From an uncultured Rhizobiaceae group bacterium (GTDB lineage: Bacteria > Pseudomonadota > Alphaproteobacteria > Rhizobiales > Rhizobiaceae), in assembly GCA_937944075.1 (NCBI GenBank), contig CALDZZ010000226.1:1-37200 (forward strand): DNA of 37,200 nt, read 5' to 3'. A model generated the notes under the pieces. It saw only the letters and a list, made by a program, of their open reading frames with translations. It made no database searches and was not told where the DNA came from. This document shows positions 8,401 through 16,922 of the stretch, piece by piece. Each line of letters opens with the position of its first letter. Position 1 is the stretch's first letter. A program made the translations under genes and the position numbers.

Positions 8401-8508
8401 TCCGTATTCCTTTTACCCGCTACTTTTTGAGAACCAACCCCTGCAAATTACGAATCAGTATTATCGATAAATACTTAACTCTAAATTACGGTTTTAAAAC
8501 CAGCGCAT
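8401..8508 (-). promoter_or_regulatory. upstream region of the type I secretion operon
   Basis: The AT-rich gap between the mscL terminator and the ABC transporter start must hold the promoter of the secretion operon. Read on the minus strand it contains a GATAAT element (plus-strand ATTATC, 8460-8465) that could serve as a -10, but no convincing -35 at standard spacing. A good ribosome binding site (AAAGGAAT) lies just before the ATG at 8400. No operator symmetry was found. The assignment is positional. Confidence 0.3.
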
Positions 8509-8538
8509 AAAAAAACCCCGGACGTAAACGTCCAGGGT
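8509..8538 (-). terminator. Rho-independent terminator of mscL
   Basis: On the minus strand the stem ACGTCC/GGACGT extends to an 11-bp helix with one mismatch (arms 8528-8538 and 8515-8525), followed by a run of U (plus-strand A-run 8509-8515). It lies 24 bp after the mscL stop codon. The layout is textbook for intrinsic termination and separates mscL from the type I secretion operon. Confidence 0.85.
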
Positions 8539-8562
8539 TCTCAAATTCACAATTTGTATTGA

Positions 8563-8967
8563 TTATTTTCTCAAAAGATCGCGAATTTCTGTAAGAAGAA
8601 CTTCTTCAGCTGGTGGTGCTGCAGGCTCTTCTTCTTTTTTCTTTTCAAGGCCTTTCACGAAACGAACCATCATGAAGATTACGAAACCGATGATTACGAA
8701 ATTGATGATTGTTGTGAAGAATGAACCGTATGCAAGAACTGCACCCTGTTCCTTGGCTTTTTCAAGTGAAGTAGCTGTTACACCATCGCCAAGTGCGATG
8801 AAGTAGTTTGAGAAGTCGAGGCCACCAAAAATCCAACCTACGATTGGCATGATGATGTCAGCAACCAGTGAAGCTGTAATCAAGGCGAAAGCGCCGGCAA
8901 TGATAACAGCAACAGCCAGGTCCATGACGTTGCCCTTCATGATAAAGTCTTTAAATTCGTTCAACAT
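8563..8967 (-). CDS. mscL: large-conductance mechanosensitive channel
   Basis: MscL is the emergency osmotic release valve of the inner membrane, opening directly in response to membrane tension. The 134-residue protein has the family layout: the N-terminal amphipathic helix LNEFKDFIMKGNVMDLAVAV, TM1 with the gate-lining small and hydrophobic residues (about 15-45), a periplasmic loop (about 46-75), TM2 (about 76-100) and a charged cytoplasmic helix (KGLEKKKEEEPAAP through LLTEIRDLLRK). The ATG at 8967 is chosen because homology starts there and AGAGGGGAT precedes it at good spacing; a longer frame from 9003 is only leader sequence. The gene is monocistronic, with its own terminator. Confidence 0.97.
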   Translation of the reverse strand: MLNEFKDFIMKGNVMDLAVAVIIAGAFALITASLVADIIMPIVGWIFGGLDFSNYFIALGDGVTATSLEKAKEQGAVLAYGSFFTTIINFVIIGFVIFMMVRFVKGLEKKKEEEPAAPPAEEVLLTEIRDLLRK

Positions 8968-8993
8968 TTGAGAATATCCCCTCTTAAGATAAC

Positions 8994-9015
8994 ATGGCAT
9001 CATTCTTGATGCCGT
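8994..9015 (-). promoter_or_regulatory. hairpin in the mscL 5' leader
   Basis: A perfect 7-bp inverted repeat GGCATCA-N4-TGATGCC (8996-9013), extendable by one G-U and one A-T pair to 8994-9015, lies about 28 nt upstream of the mscL start. It would form a compact hairpin with a tetraloop in the messenger leader. It does not cover the ribosome binding site. It may be a stability element or a regulator site; its role is unknown. Confidence 0.35.
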
Positions 9016-9025
9016 AGCGTTACTT

Positions 9026-9055
9026 AATTTATTTTTTACCTTAAGTTAAGTGCAA
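9026..9055 (-). promoter_or_regulatory. candidate mscL promoter
   Basis: On the minus strand TTGCAC (plus 9050-9055) and TAAATT (plus 9026-9031) are spaced by 18 bp, a reasonable sigma-70-like pair, about 60 bp upstream of the mscL start. It lies in the AT-rich divergent gap between mscL (8967) and the sensor kinase (9208). The rest of that gap shows no clear element for the kinase beyond AT-rich sequence. The promoter is assigned by eye and is weakly supported. Confidence 0.3.
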
Positions 9056-9207
9056 ATTTCCCCAAAAAAGCAGAAAAAGTCTCAATAAACAGTTTTTTTA
9101 CATATTTTTTCGCCAAACATCATGATTAGACAAACTGTACAAGAATATGCTGATATCAATTGAAGATATTTGACAGCATAATTCGCTGTTTTCAGGGGAA
9201 GACAATC

Positions 9208-12200
9208 ATGGTTCATCCATGGATAACATTATTCGTGGCAATTGTTTATGTGCTGCTTTTGTTTGCTGTTGCCAGTTATGGGGACCGCAAGATTCTAGGT
9301 GATCAGCAAACCCGCAGCAGACCCAACATCTATGCTTTCAGCCTGGCCATTTATTGTACGACCTGGACTTTTTTTGGTTCTGTAGGGCTTTCCTCTACCA
9401 ATGGCGTGAACTTTATTGCCATTTATCTTGGCCCAATACTGATTGTTACGCTTGGCTTTCCTCTTGTGCGAAGGGTAATCAAGCTATCCAAGGAAGAGCG
9501 TATCACTTCTGTTGCAGATTTTATCGGATCGCGGTTTGGAAAAAACAACAAGGTTGCAGCTGTTGCTGCAATCATCGCAGTTGTCGGGACCATTCCCTAC
9601 ATCGCACTTCAGTTAAAGGCGATTTCCAGATCCGTGGATACACTTCTAGTCAGTTTCGACAACGGGTTTCCTTCCGGCGCGCCACCCTTTGGTGATATTT
9701 CACTCCTGGTTGCCATCGCGCTTGTAATCTTTGCCATTCTTTTTGGCACCCGACATGCCGATGCGACCGAGCACCAGCATGGGTTGATGCTTGCAATCGC
9801 CATGGAATCTGTCATCAAGCTCATCGCCTTCCTGTTTGTTGGTATCTTTGTGACCTGGTTCATGTTTGACGGCATCGCAGACTTGCTCACCAAGGCAGCA
9901 GTCAATCCGAATATTCAACAGATTATCGACAATGGTTTTGATGCTGGCAATTTTCTTATTCTTACTTTTTTGAGCTGTAGCGTTTTTCTGCTTTTGCCAA
10001 GGCAGTTCCATGTTGCTGTCGTTGAAAATAATTCCATGAAGGAGCTGGAACGCGCGCGCTGGCTCTTCCCGGCTTATCTTGTCGCCATCAACCTGTTTGT
10101 TATTCCGATTGCCCTTGCCGGCACCTTGAAGTTTGGGGTTGCTGCCAATGCAGATGACTATGTGCTTTTGTTGCCATTGCTGGAGGATCAAAGGGTTCTG
10201 GGGCTGCTTGTCTTTATTGGTGGCCTGTCTGCCGGTACTGCCATGGTTATTGTGGCTTCCGTTGCGCTTGCCATCATGATTTCGAATGACCTTGTTTTGC
10301 CTGTAATCTTGCGAATGCGCTCAAGGCGTGGATTGGCCGAACCCAAGAACATGGAAACCACGATTCTCAACATCAGGCGAACCGCAATTTTTGCCGTGCT
10401 GTTTCTGGCTTATCTCTATTATGAAGCTGCAGATAATTCTGCCGCACTTGCTTCCATCGGGCTTGTTTCCTTTGCAGCCATTGCGCAACTGGCACCTGCG
10501 TTTTTTGGTGGCCTGTTTTGGAAGAAAGCCAATGCACGTGGCGCAATGCTGGGTATGGCAGCCGGATTCTTTGTTTGGGCCTATTGCCTATTACTTCCAA
10601 CCCTTTTGTCAGAAAATAATTCATTTGTGGTTTATGGCCTGTTTGATTTTGCCTGGCTTAAGCCTGAATCCCTGTTTGGCACCTCCTTCAGCCCGATTGC
10701 AAATGGCGTGATCTGGAGTTTGTTCTTCAATACAACCGCCTTTGTGGCAGGTTCCCTAAGTCGTGATTCCGACCCATTGGAGCGCATGCAGGCATCCTTG
10801 TTTGTCGCCTATCAGGCGCCTGCAGTACGATATTCAAATGCTGACAGATCGAACGTACAGGTTGGACAGCTAAAACAAATGCTGATGCGTTACATTGGCG
10901 AGAAACGTACAGAGCGATCATTTGCCAGCTATTGGAGTGACCAGAACCTCAATGCAAGTGATCATGATTATGTTGACAACAACATTCTGAGATTTTCCGA
11001 ACAGCTTCTTGCCAGTGCCATTGGGGCCTCTTCATCGCGTCTCGTGCATACCTTGTTGCTGAAACGCTATGACAATCGTGGCACCAATAACCTTGAGTTG
11101 CTGGACGAGGCTTCGCGTGCACTCCAGTTCAACCGGGACGTTTTGCAAACGGCTCTGGATCAGATCGAACAGGGTATTACAGTGTTTGACGGTGATTTCA
11201 GACTTGCCTCATGGAATACGCAGTTCCGGAAAATTCTCAATCTTCCAACAAGAATTGGCCAGGTTGGCCTCCCCCTATCAGAAGTTGCGCGTGAGATTGC
11301 TCTTCAAAACAATCTGGGTGAGATGGATGAAAATGGTGAAGCCATCATGGAAAAATTGATCAACCAGGCAAAGGCATGGCAATTGAAATTGCCCATGACA
11401 GACCAAATCCTGGAAATCAGCACAAGCCCCATGCCGGAGGGTGGTATCGTTGTCACCTGGCACAATATTACCCAACGGGTAAAATCCGATGAGGCAATCA
11501 AGGAAGCCTATGAAACGCTAGAAGGGCGCGTGGAAGAAAGAACCCGTGAACTTGAACAGGCAAAACAGTTTGCCGATCAGGCCAACGCCAGTAAAACCCG
11601 CTTTCTGGCAGCTGCCGGACACGATGTTCTGCAACCGCTGAATGCAGCAAGATTATATTCTGCCACATTGATTGAACGCGCAAATGGCAAGAATGATGCA
11701 ATATTGGCAGACAACATCAACAAGTCGCTTGGATCCGTTGAGGAAATTCTGGCTTCCATTCTGGCCATTTCCAGACTGGATACTGCCAACCCTGAAATCA
11801 ACATCACCAGCTTTCCGCTCTCAGACATCACCAAACAATTGCAGATAGAATTTGAACCCATTGCCCAATCGCATGGGCTTGAACTTGGCTTCGTCCATTG
11901 CACCAAATGGGTAAAGACTGACCGCGCCCAGTTACGCAGGCTCCTGCAAAACCTGATATCAAATGCAATCAAGTTCACTCAAGAAGGTCGTGTGCTGGTA
12001 GGATGCAGAAACCTTGGCAACCGGGTTTCTCTGGAAGTTCATGATACCGGCATCGGAATACCGGAAGAACACAGGGAGCACATTTTCGGCGAGTTTCACC
12101 GTTTGAACAACATGTCCAACAAGGTGCCAGGCCTCGGCCTTGGCCTATCCATTGTGGATCGTATTGCCCAGCTGCTTGGATTGAGAGTTGAACTTGAAAA

Positions 12201-12693
12201 CAAACGCAAGAATGGCACAACTTTCAAGCTTGAACTTGAGACAACTGACATCGGCGCCGATAGCCGACAAGTTCGCAAGATCACTCGCAAAAGAAAATTG
12301 GGGCAACTGACAGATACCAGTATTCTTTGCATTGATAATGAAGAAGCAATCCTGCAGGGCATGCATGCCTTGTTGAGTGAATGGGGATGTGTGGTGGCAA
12401 CCGCCACAGACTATGAAGAAGCCATTGATTTGCTCAAAGGTGATTTTGGGTATCCGGATCTTATTCTTGCAGATTACCATCTGGAAGAAACCACGGGAAT
12501 TTCGGTTTATGAAAAACTGCTTGGAGAGATTAACAAGTCCATTCCTGGCGTCTTGATTACGGCTGACAGGAGCGAGGAAGTAAAAAAACTTGCAGAAAAG
12601 TCTGGACTAAGCCTCTTGAACAAGCCGGTCAGGCCGGCAGCACTTCGCGCCCTGGTGACCGAAAACAAACGTCGCGCAATAGCGGCTGAATAA
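9208..12693 (+). CDS. SLC5-type sensor hybrid histidine kinase (CrbS/MxtR/CbrA-like)
   Basis: A 1161-residue inner-membrane hybrid kinase. Residues about 5-530 form a sodium:solute symporter-like module with roughly a dozen helices. Next come an STAC-like linker (about 545-640), a PAS domain (about 655-770), a coiled coil, a HisKA domain with phospho-acceptor His805 (AGHDVLQPLNAAR), an HATPase domain (NLISNAIKFT, DTGIGIP, GLGLGLSIV) and a C-terminal receiver with Asp1089 (LILADYHLEE). Such kinases sense or respond to small carboxylates or amino acids and, with a LuxR-type regulator, control acetate and related metabolism (CrbS/CrbR in Vibrio, MxtR/ErdR in Pseudomonas). The start at 9208 has AGGGGAA 8 nt upstream; a frame from 9160 is less likely. 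It converges on its probable partner regulator, 16 bp apart. Confidence 0.9.
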   Translation: MVHPWITLFVAIVYVLLLFAVASYGDRKILGDQQTRSRPNIYAFSLAIYCTTWTFFGSVGLSSTNGVNFIAIYLGPILIVTLGFPLVRRVIKLSKEERITSVADFIGSRFGKNNKVAAVAAIIAVVGTIPYIALQLKAISRSVDTLLVSFDNGFPSGAPPFGDISLLVAIALVIFAILFGTRHADATEHQHGLMLAIAMESVIKLIAFLFVGIFVTWFMFDGIADLLTKAAVNPNIQQIIDNGFDAGNFLILTFLSCSVFLLLPRQFHVAVVENNSMKELERARWLFPAYLVAINLFVIPIALAGTLKFGVAANADDYVLLLPLLEDQRVLGLLVFIGGLSAGTAMVIVASVALAIMISNDLVLPVILRMRSRRGLAEPKNMETTILNIRRTAIFAVLFLAYLYYEAADNSAALASIGLVSFAAIAQLAPAFFGGLFWKKANARGAMLGMAAGFFVWAYCLLLPTLLSENNSFVVYGLFDFAWLKPESLFGTSFSPIANGVIWSLFFNTTAFVAGSLSRDSDPLERMQASLFVAYQAPAVRYSNADRSNVQVGQLKQMLMRYIGEKRTERSFASYWSDQNLNASDHDYVDNNILRFSEQLLASAIGASSSRLVHTLLLKRYDNRGTNNLELLDEASRALQFNRDVLQTALDQIEQGITVFDGDFRLASWNTQFRKILNLPTRIGQVGLPLSEVAREIALQNNLGEMDENGEAIMEKLINQAKAWQLKLPMTDQILEISTSPMPEGGIVVTWHNITQRVKSDEAIKEAYETLEGRVEERTRELEQAKQFADQANASKTRFLAAAGHDVLQPLNAARLYSATLIERANGKNDAILADNINKSLGSVEEILASILAISRLDTANPEINITSFPLSDITKQLQIEFEPIAQSHGLELGFVHCTKWVKTDRAQLRRLLQNLISNAIKFTQEGRVLVGCRNLGNRVSLEVHDTGIGIPEEHREHIFGEFHRLNNMSNKVPGLGLGLSIVDRIAQLLGLRVELENKRKNGTTFKLELETTDIGADSRQVRKITRKRKLGQLTDTSILCIDNEEAILQGMHALLSEWGCVVATATDYEEAIDLLKGDFGYPDLILADYHLEETTGISVYEKLLGEINKSIPGVLITADRSEEVKKLAEKSGLSLLNKPVRPAALRALVTENKRRAIAAE

Positions 12694-12709
12694 ATGTCTT
12701 TTAATGAAT

Positions 12710-13369
12710 CTATTCTACGATATTGGTAAGTGGCTGATTTGCAGCTATTCTGTTCATCATGATGACCGCTTGTGTTCTACTATCAACATTCAACTTCAGC
12801 AAAACGGCTGAAACATGTGCTTTTACAGTGGCCTCCGAAACACCCAATTCATAGGCTATTTGCTTGTTGAGCAACCCTTCTGACAGCATGGACAAAACTC
12901 TTGTTTGTTGTGGTGTCAGTGATTGTATCTTTGCCAAAAGTTCGCTGGAGGTATCATCAATGTCTGCGTCGATATCAATATTTGGCGGGGTCCAGACCTG
13001 GCCACTTTGAACAGCCTTTATTCCATCCACGATATATTCAACACCTGATGACTTGGGAATAAAGCCGGAGGCCCCAAGCTCTATGCATTTTCTGATGGTA
13101 ACAGGATCTTCGGTTGCAGATACAACGATAACCGGAACATCCTGAAATTCGGACCTGATGGACAGCAAGCCTGAAAAACCTGTCGTGCCGGGCATCGTCA
13201 AATCCAGCAAGACCATTTCCACATATTCGATTTCTCTCAATTGCTGGCGCAGATCATCCAGGTCTCCAGCCAAACGGAAACTGCAGTTTGGCATCAAACC
13301 CTCGATGGCATGCTTGATGGCATCGCGAAAAAGCGGATGATCGTCCGCTATGATTACAACAGGTAGCAA
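12710..13369 (-). CDS. LuxR/NarL-family response regulator (CrbR/ErdR-like)
   Basis: A two-domain regulator: an N-terminal receiver (acidic pair in IIADDHP near residues 6-10, phospho-Asp in MVLLDLTMPG, conserved Lys in FIPKSS) and a C-terminal LuxR helix-turn-helix (LTPQQTRVLSMLSEGLLNKQIAYELGVSEATVKAHV). It probably receives phosphate from the convergent hybrid kinase and activates transcription. The start is best placed at TTG 13369: GGAGGA (plus 13377-13382) sits 7 nt upstream and homology starts with LPVVIIADDHP. The longer reading from TTG 13384 would put the Shine-Dalgarno sequence inside the gene. That gives 219 residues. It is divergent from the symporter operon, its likely target. 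Confidence 0.9.
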   Translation of the reverse strand: MLPVVIIADDHPLFRDAIKHAIEGLMPNCSFRLAGDLDDLRQQLREIEYVEMVLLDLTMPGTTGFSGLLSIRSEFQDVPVIVVSATEDPVTIRKCIELGASGFIPKSSGVEYIVDGIKAVQSGQVWTPPNIDIDADIDDTSSELLAKIQSLTPQQTRVLSMLSEGLLNKQIAYELGVSEATVKAHVSAVLLKLNVDSRTQAVIMMNRIAANQPLTNIVE

Positions 13370-13501
13370 ATTGGTGTCCTCCAAAACACACGATTATCAT
13401 ATTGTATTTCAGCAATAACGTAAATCATATGATTACAATGGCTATTGCTTTATGCTAAATTCTCCAGACAAAGGTCAAAACAGACAGTTGGTTCTTGAAT
13501 A
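13370..13501. promoter_or_regulatory. divergent control region between response regulator and symporter genes
   Basis: This 132-bp AT-rich gap must carry promoters for both the LuxR-type regulator (leftward) and the symporter operon (rightward). It holds a perfect 12-bp palindrome AATCATATGATT (13423-13434), itself inside a looser symmetry ATTGTA (13401-13406) and TACAAT (13434-13439). These are candidate binding sites for the adjacent regulator. No clear -10/-35 pair at standard spacing was found on the plus strand; TATGCT at 13451-13456 is a possible -10. Confidence 0.35.
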
Positions 13502-13762
13502 ATGCTAAGACTAAAGAAAATGTATAAAACAGGCGATATCAGCCCGGGTAGGTTTTCCGGAGCTATTTGCGCTTTTCTATTTATGCTTGTCTGCTTTATC
13601 CCCCCAATAATCGGCGACAGCCAAATGCAGATTTTTGGCGTTCAATGGTCCTATTTCTACATAATTATCCTTGGCCCTGCACTTATACTTTTTGTTACCA
13701 GTTGGGCGGCCAGTTTCATGGAGAAAATTGATCGCAGTCAGCTGGAAACTGAAAACGACTGA
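13502..13762 (+). CDS. small two-helix membrane protein, putative symporter small subunit
   Basis: An 86-residue protein with two transmembrane segments (GAICAFLFMLVCFIPPII, about 21-38, and YFYIIILGPALILFVTSWA, about 51-69) joined by a short loop, and a charged C-terminus (EKIDRSQLETEND). Its size, topology and position directly before a sodium:solute symporter gene match the DUF4212-type small subunits that accompany ActP-like symporters. I see position and topology rather than strong sequence identity to that family. The start may be ATG 13502 or ATG 13520; neither has a strong ribosome binding site. Eight base pairs separate its stop from the symporter start, so they are co-transcribed. 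Confidence 0.6.
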   Translation: MLRLKKMYKTGDISPGRFSGAICAFLFMLVCFIPPIIGDSQMQIFGVQWSYFYIIILGPALILFVTSWAASFMEKIDRSQLETEND

Positions 13763-13770
13763 CGCCGCCA

Positions 13771-15618
13771 ATGCAAAAACCGCCACTCGCTTCCTCGACC
13801 TCCCTTACGCTCATGTATATGGCAGCCTTTTTGCTGTGTGTATTTTTTGGCATTATCCTGACACAGGTCGGCACGCCAGGAAATTACATCAGCATGATCA
13901 TGTTTGCATTTGTCATTGGGGGTTATCTGTTTTCCGGTCTGTATGCAAAAACGATGCTGCTTCCTGTTTTTCAAAATACCAATCGCAGTGGCAGATCTTT
14001 TTATACAGGCTTTGCACTTGCTTCAGGCCTTATCTCCAGCGGTGTTTATATCTTTCTCGCCGGTGACTTTTATGCAACCGGCACCGACGCACTAACCCTG
14101 TTTGGCGGACTTGTTCTGGGCGTGGCGCTCATGACTATTCTTTTTGCCTCAAGAATTAACCGCGCTCAAAAATCAACTATGGCCAGCCTGTTCGGGCAAT
14201 CGCGTGCAAGTCGGTTTCTGATTATGCTCATTGTCATCATAACCAGCCTTTTGCTCTTGCACATACAGCTTTCTGTTATTGGCATTATCAGTGAGACCTA
14301 TTTTAATGTCTCCGAGAAAACTGCGATCCTGATATCTGTTTTCGTCATTGGATTTTGTATTATCCTTGGCGGAATACAGTCTCTTTCGATTGTACGCATG
14401 ATTGTTTATCCGATTCTGGTAGTGACGTTTCTTGCGCCACTTGTCTGGATTTCGTTTCAGATTACCGGTAATCCCTTCCCTCAATTTTCATTCGGTGAAG
14501 GCGCCTTGAAGGCAATTTCAGATATTGACAACCAGCTCTTGAGTGCGGGTCTGGTCGAACAAACTGATATATTTGATTTTACTTCAGAAGGGCTTGAATA
14601 TGACGCCGTCAATCATTTTGCGGCCCTTGTTTCGATTGCACTGGGTACAGCTGCAATGCCACATCTGCTGCAACATTTCAGAACCCTGCCGAAAGCAAAG
14701 AATGCGCGAAGAAGCGGTGTCTGGGCGCTTGGTTGCTTGCTTATAATTCTAACCGCCATCCCGGCTGTTGCCGCCTTTGTCAAACTTGATATCTATACCT
14801 CACTTCTAGGGTTGCAGTTATCCGAGCTGGAACAAAATGCTGGCTGGTTATTTGCGCTAAATCAGGATGGGGGTGCCGTTCTATCCATTTGCGGAGCCTA
14901 TGTAACCAGCGCAGCAGAGGCAATTGCCGCATGTGGTGAACCGGCTGACTATTATCTGACGAGTAATGACATTATTCCAAACCTTGATGTGCTGGTCATT
15001 TCGAGTGCAGCTTTCAATTCCTTGCCCGACTTGATGACCATCATTCTTGCAACCGGCGCGCTGCTTGCTATCTGGTCGACTGCGGACGGGTTGATTTTTG
15101 TCAGTGCAAATTCACTTTCAGAAGACGGTTACTGCTCGTTGTTCAGGCCCAAGTCTCCAATGGGGACACGGCTGTTCATGTCACGTTTCTTTCTCGTCAT
15201 TCTGCTGGTTTTATCGAGCTATATGGCTCTCAATCTGGAAATTGATATCCGGTTTGCATTTGCAGCCAGTATCTCGCTTTTGAGCGCTTCGCTTTTTCCC
15301 GCCCTTTTAAGCAAGATATGGATAAGGCACTTGCCAGACAATGCCATCATGATTGGTGTTTTTGCAGGATTTGTCTTTACAGGCATCCTTTTATGGCTTT
15401 CCCATTTTGGCCTGGATGGCATTGCAACAAACGGGGATGAATTTACCTTTGCCATACCGTTCCTTACAGACGATATAAGACCAATGGCAATGGGAACTTT
15501 TGGCATGATAATGAGCATGCTTTTCATCTGGGCAAGCGCAATTATATCTTCCAGACTATCGAATGCGCGTCAGTCAAAAGACACAGCAATGAAAGGCAAT
15601 GCCAATGTTTCTGCCTGA
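13771..15618 (+). CDS. sodium:solute symporter, ActP/VC_2705-like (SLC5 family)
   Basis: A 615-residue polytopic symporter with about 13-14 helices. Recognisable SSS features are the central helix with GGIQSLSIVRMIVYPIL, the segment ALGTAAMPHLLQHFRTLPKAKNARRS typical of acetate-permease-like members, and STADGLIFVSANSLSED. ActP-like proteins take up acetate and other short carboxylates with Na+ in the inner membrane. A large periplasmic or cytoplasmic insert (about 235-275) follows the pattern of the two-subunit subgroup. It lies next to a CrbS/CrbR-like sensor system, whose relatives control acetate uptake and activation, and overlaps the downstream esterase gene. Carboxylate transport is inferred from family and context; the exact substrate is unknown. 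Confidence 0.85.
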   Translation: MQKPPLASSTSLTLMYMAAFLLCVFFGIILTQVGTPGNYISMIMFAFVIGGYLFSGLYAKTMLLPVFQNTNRSGRSFYTGFALASGLISSGVYIFLAGDFYATGTDALTLFGGLVLGVALMTILFASRINRAQKSTMASLFGQSRASRFLIMLIVIITSLLLLHIQLSVIGIISETYFNVSEKTAILISVFVIGFCIILGGIQSLSIVRMIVYPILVVTFLAPLVWISFQITGNPFPQFSFGEGALKAISDIDNQLLSAGLVEQTDIFDFTSEGLEYDAVNHFAALVSIALGTAAMPHLLQHFRTLPKAKNARRSGVWALGCLLIILTAIPAVAAFVKLDIYTSLLGLQLSELEQNAGWLFALNQDGGAVLSICGAYVTSAAEAIAACGEPADYYLTSNDIIPNLDVLVISSAAFNSLPDLMTIILATGALLAIWSTADGLIFVSANSLSEDGYCSLFRPKSPMGTRLFMSRFFLVILLVLSSYMALNLEIDIRFAFAASISLLSASLFPALLSKIWIRHLPDNAIMIGVFAGFVFTGILLWLSHFGLDGIATNGDEFTFAIPFLTDDIRPMAMGTFGMIMSMLFIWASAIISSRLSNARQSKDTAMKGNANVSA

Positions 15619-16564
15619 TCCCAAGCTTTTTGAGGATGACAATATCCCAGATGATACCAAGGCACTCAATGATAAGTTGATTGCATTTGCGCAGGCCAAT
15701 CCATCGATGTGGGATTATTCCCCGCAAGCAGTTCGTCAAGCGCGGCGTGAAGGCAAAGGCGCCTTTCCGTTTGAAACCGAAGACCCCAATGCGGAAAATT
15801 TCTTTATCCCTGCACAAGATGGTGATTTGAAATTACGAGCCATACAACCGGATTCGAAATCCCCACGCGGCGTTTTCCTGCACATTCACGGAGGCGGCTG
15901 GATGCTGGGCGCTTGTGACCTGCAGGATGAACGTCTCAAGGAACTTGCCAATGATACAAACCTAACCTGTATTTCTGTAGATTATCGTCTAGCTCCAGAA
16001 ACCCCCTATCCTGCTGCTTGTAATGATTGCGAAGCTGCTGCCCTTTGGCTCGCAACCAAAGGACACGAGAAGTTCAATACCGGTTTTCTCGCCATAGGAG
16101 GAGATAGTGCGGGTGGCCACCTTACAGCGAATGCGCTCGTGCGCTTGCGGGACAAACACAATATTACCGCTTACAAGGCTGCCTTGTTTATCGCCGGAGC
16201 ATTCGACATGGGGGGCACGCCAAGTACGCTTGATTTTCATGAGAAACTGGTTTTGACAACAACGGACATACAGAATTTTGCCTCTGCATTCCTGCAAAAC
16301 AATGAGGACCGGAAAAACCCGGATGTCTCTCCCCTTTATGCAAATCTGGAAGGAATGCCACCAGCGCATTTCAGTGTGGGTACCAAAGATGCCCTAATGG
16401 ACGATTCACTCTTCATGGCGAACAAGTGGGTGCAATCCCAACCTGATACGGAGCTCGATATCTACCCGGGAGCCTGCCATGTGTTTCAGTATTTTCCAGA
16501 GCTTGCACAAACGCGCAAAAGCCGTAAAAGAATGAGTGACTTTCTAAACCGCCTGGCAGGATAA
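15605..16564 (+). CDS. alpha/beta hydrolase, hormone-sensitive-lipase-like esterase
   Basis: A serine esterase of the HSL family (about 319 residues) predicted to hydrolyse short-chain or aryl esters in the cytoplasm; there is no signal peptide. Seen: the oxyanion-hole motif HIHGGGWMLG, the DYRLAPE motif, the nucleophile elbow GGDSAGG (Ser of GDSAG), an acid in VGTKDALMDDS, and a C-terminal catalytic His in GACHVFQYF. ATG at 15605 is preferred over 15599 because AAAGG then lies 8 nt upstream. The start overlaps the symporter stop by 14 bp, so the two are translated together. This suggests that the enzyme acts on something linked to the transported compound, such as releasing or removing an acyl group. 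That link is inference. Confidence 0.85.
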   Translation: MFLPDPKLFEDDNIPDDTKALNDKLIAFAQANPSMWDYSPQAVRQARREGKGAFPFETEDPNAENFFIPAQDGDLKLRAIQPDSKSPRGVFLHIHGGGWMLGACDLQDERLKELANDTNLTCISVDYRLAPETPYPAACNDCEAAALWLATKGHEKFNTGFLAIGGDSAGGHLTANALVRLRDKHNITAYKAALFIAGAFDMGGTPSTLDFHEKLVLTTTDIQNFASAFLQNNEDRKNPDVSPLYANLEGMPPAHFSVGTKDALMDDSLFMANKWVQSQPDTELDIYPGACHVFQYFPELAQTRKSRKRMSDFLNRLAG

Positions 16565-16568
16565 TTTA

Positions 16569-16922
16569 TTGAACGACACGCCTGAGTACATTTACAAGAT
16601 TGCAACCCGTGAGCAATGGGAAAAAGCTCTTGGAGTTGGCGTTTTTTTTGGCGCTCCCATCGACTTGCAAGACGGTTACATTCATTTCTCAACAGCTGAA
16701 CAGGCGCGCGAAACTGCTGCCAAGCATTTTCATGGACAAACAGATTTAAAGCTTGTGAAGATTGCTACTGCCAGTTTGGGTGATGCACTCAGGTGGGAAG
16801 TTTCACGAGGTGGCGCCCTGTTTCCTCATCTTTATGCCGAACTTTCAACTGCAGATGCAGTCTCGGTAATCGACCTTGGTGAAGATGATAATGGTGGCCA
16901 TATTTTTCCGGATAACATGTAA
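16569..16922 (+). CDS. DUF952 family protein
   Basis: A 117-residue protein of the DUF952 family (YIYKIATREQWEKA at the N-terminus, GYIHFSTAEQ, LRWEVSRGGALFPHLYAEL), related in fold to glutathione-S-transferase-adjacent or RNA ligase-like small proteins of unknown function. The start is a TTG at 16569, with AGGA 7 nt upstream; no ATG fits. The stop shares one base with the pyrD start (TAATG), so the genes are coupled. DUF952 genes next to pyrD are a recurring arrangement in alphaproteobacteria as far as I recall. The family call is good; the biochemical role is not known. Confidence 0.8.
   Translation: MNDTPEYIYKIATREQWEKALGVGVFFGAPIDLQDGYIHFSTAEQARETAAKHFHGQTDLKLVKIATASLGDALRWEVSRGGALFPHLYAELSTADAVSVIDLGEDDNGGHIFPDNM

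Noticed and set aside
9160..9207. Longer start for the sensor kinase
   Set aside because: The ATG at 9208 has AGGGGAA at proper spacing and matches the typical hydrophobic start of the SLC5 module; the upstream codons overlap that ribosome binding site.
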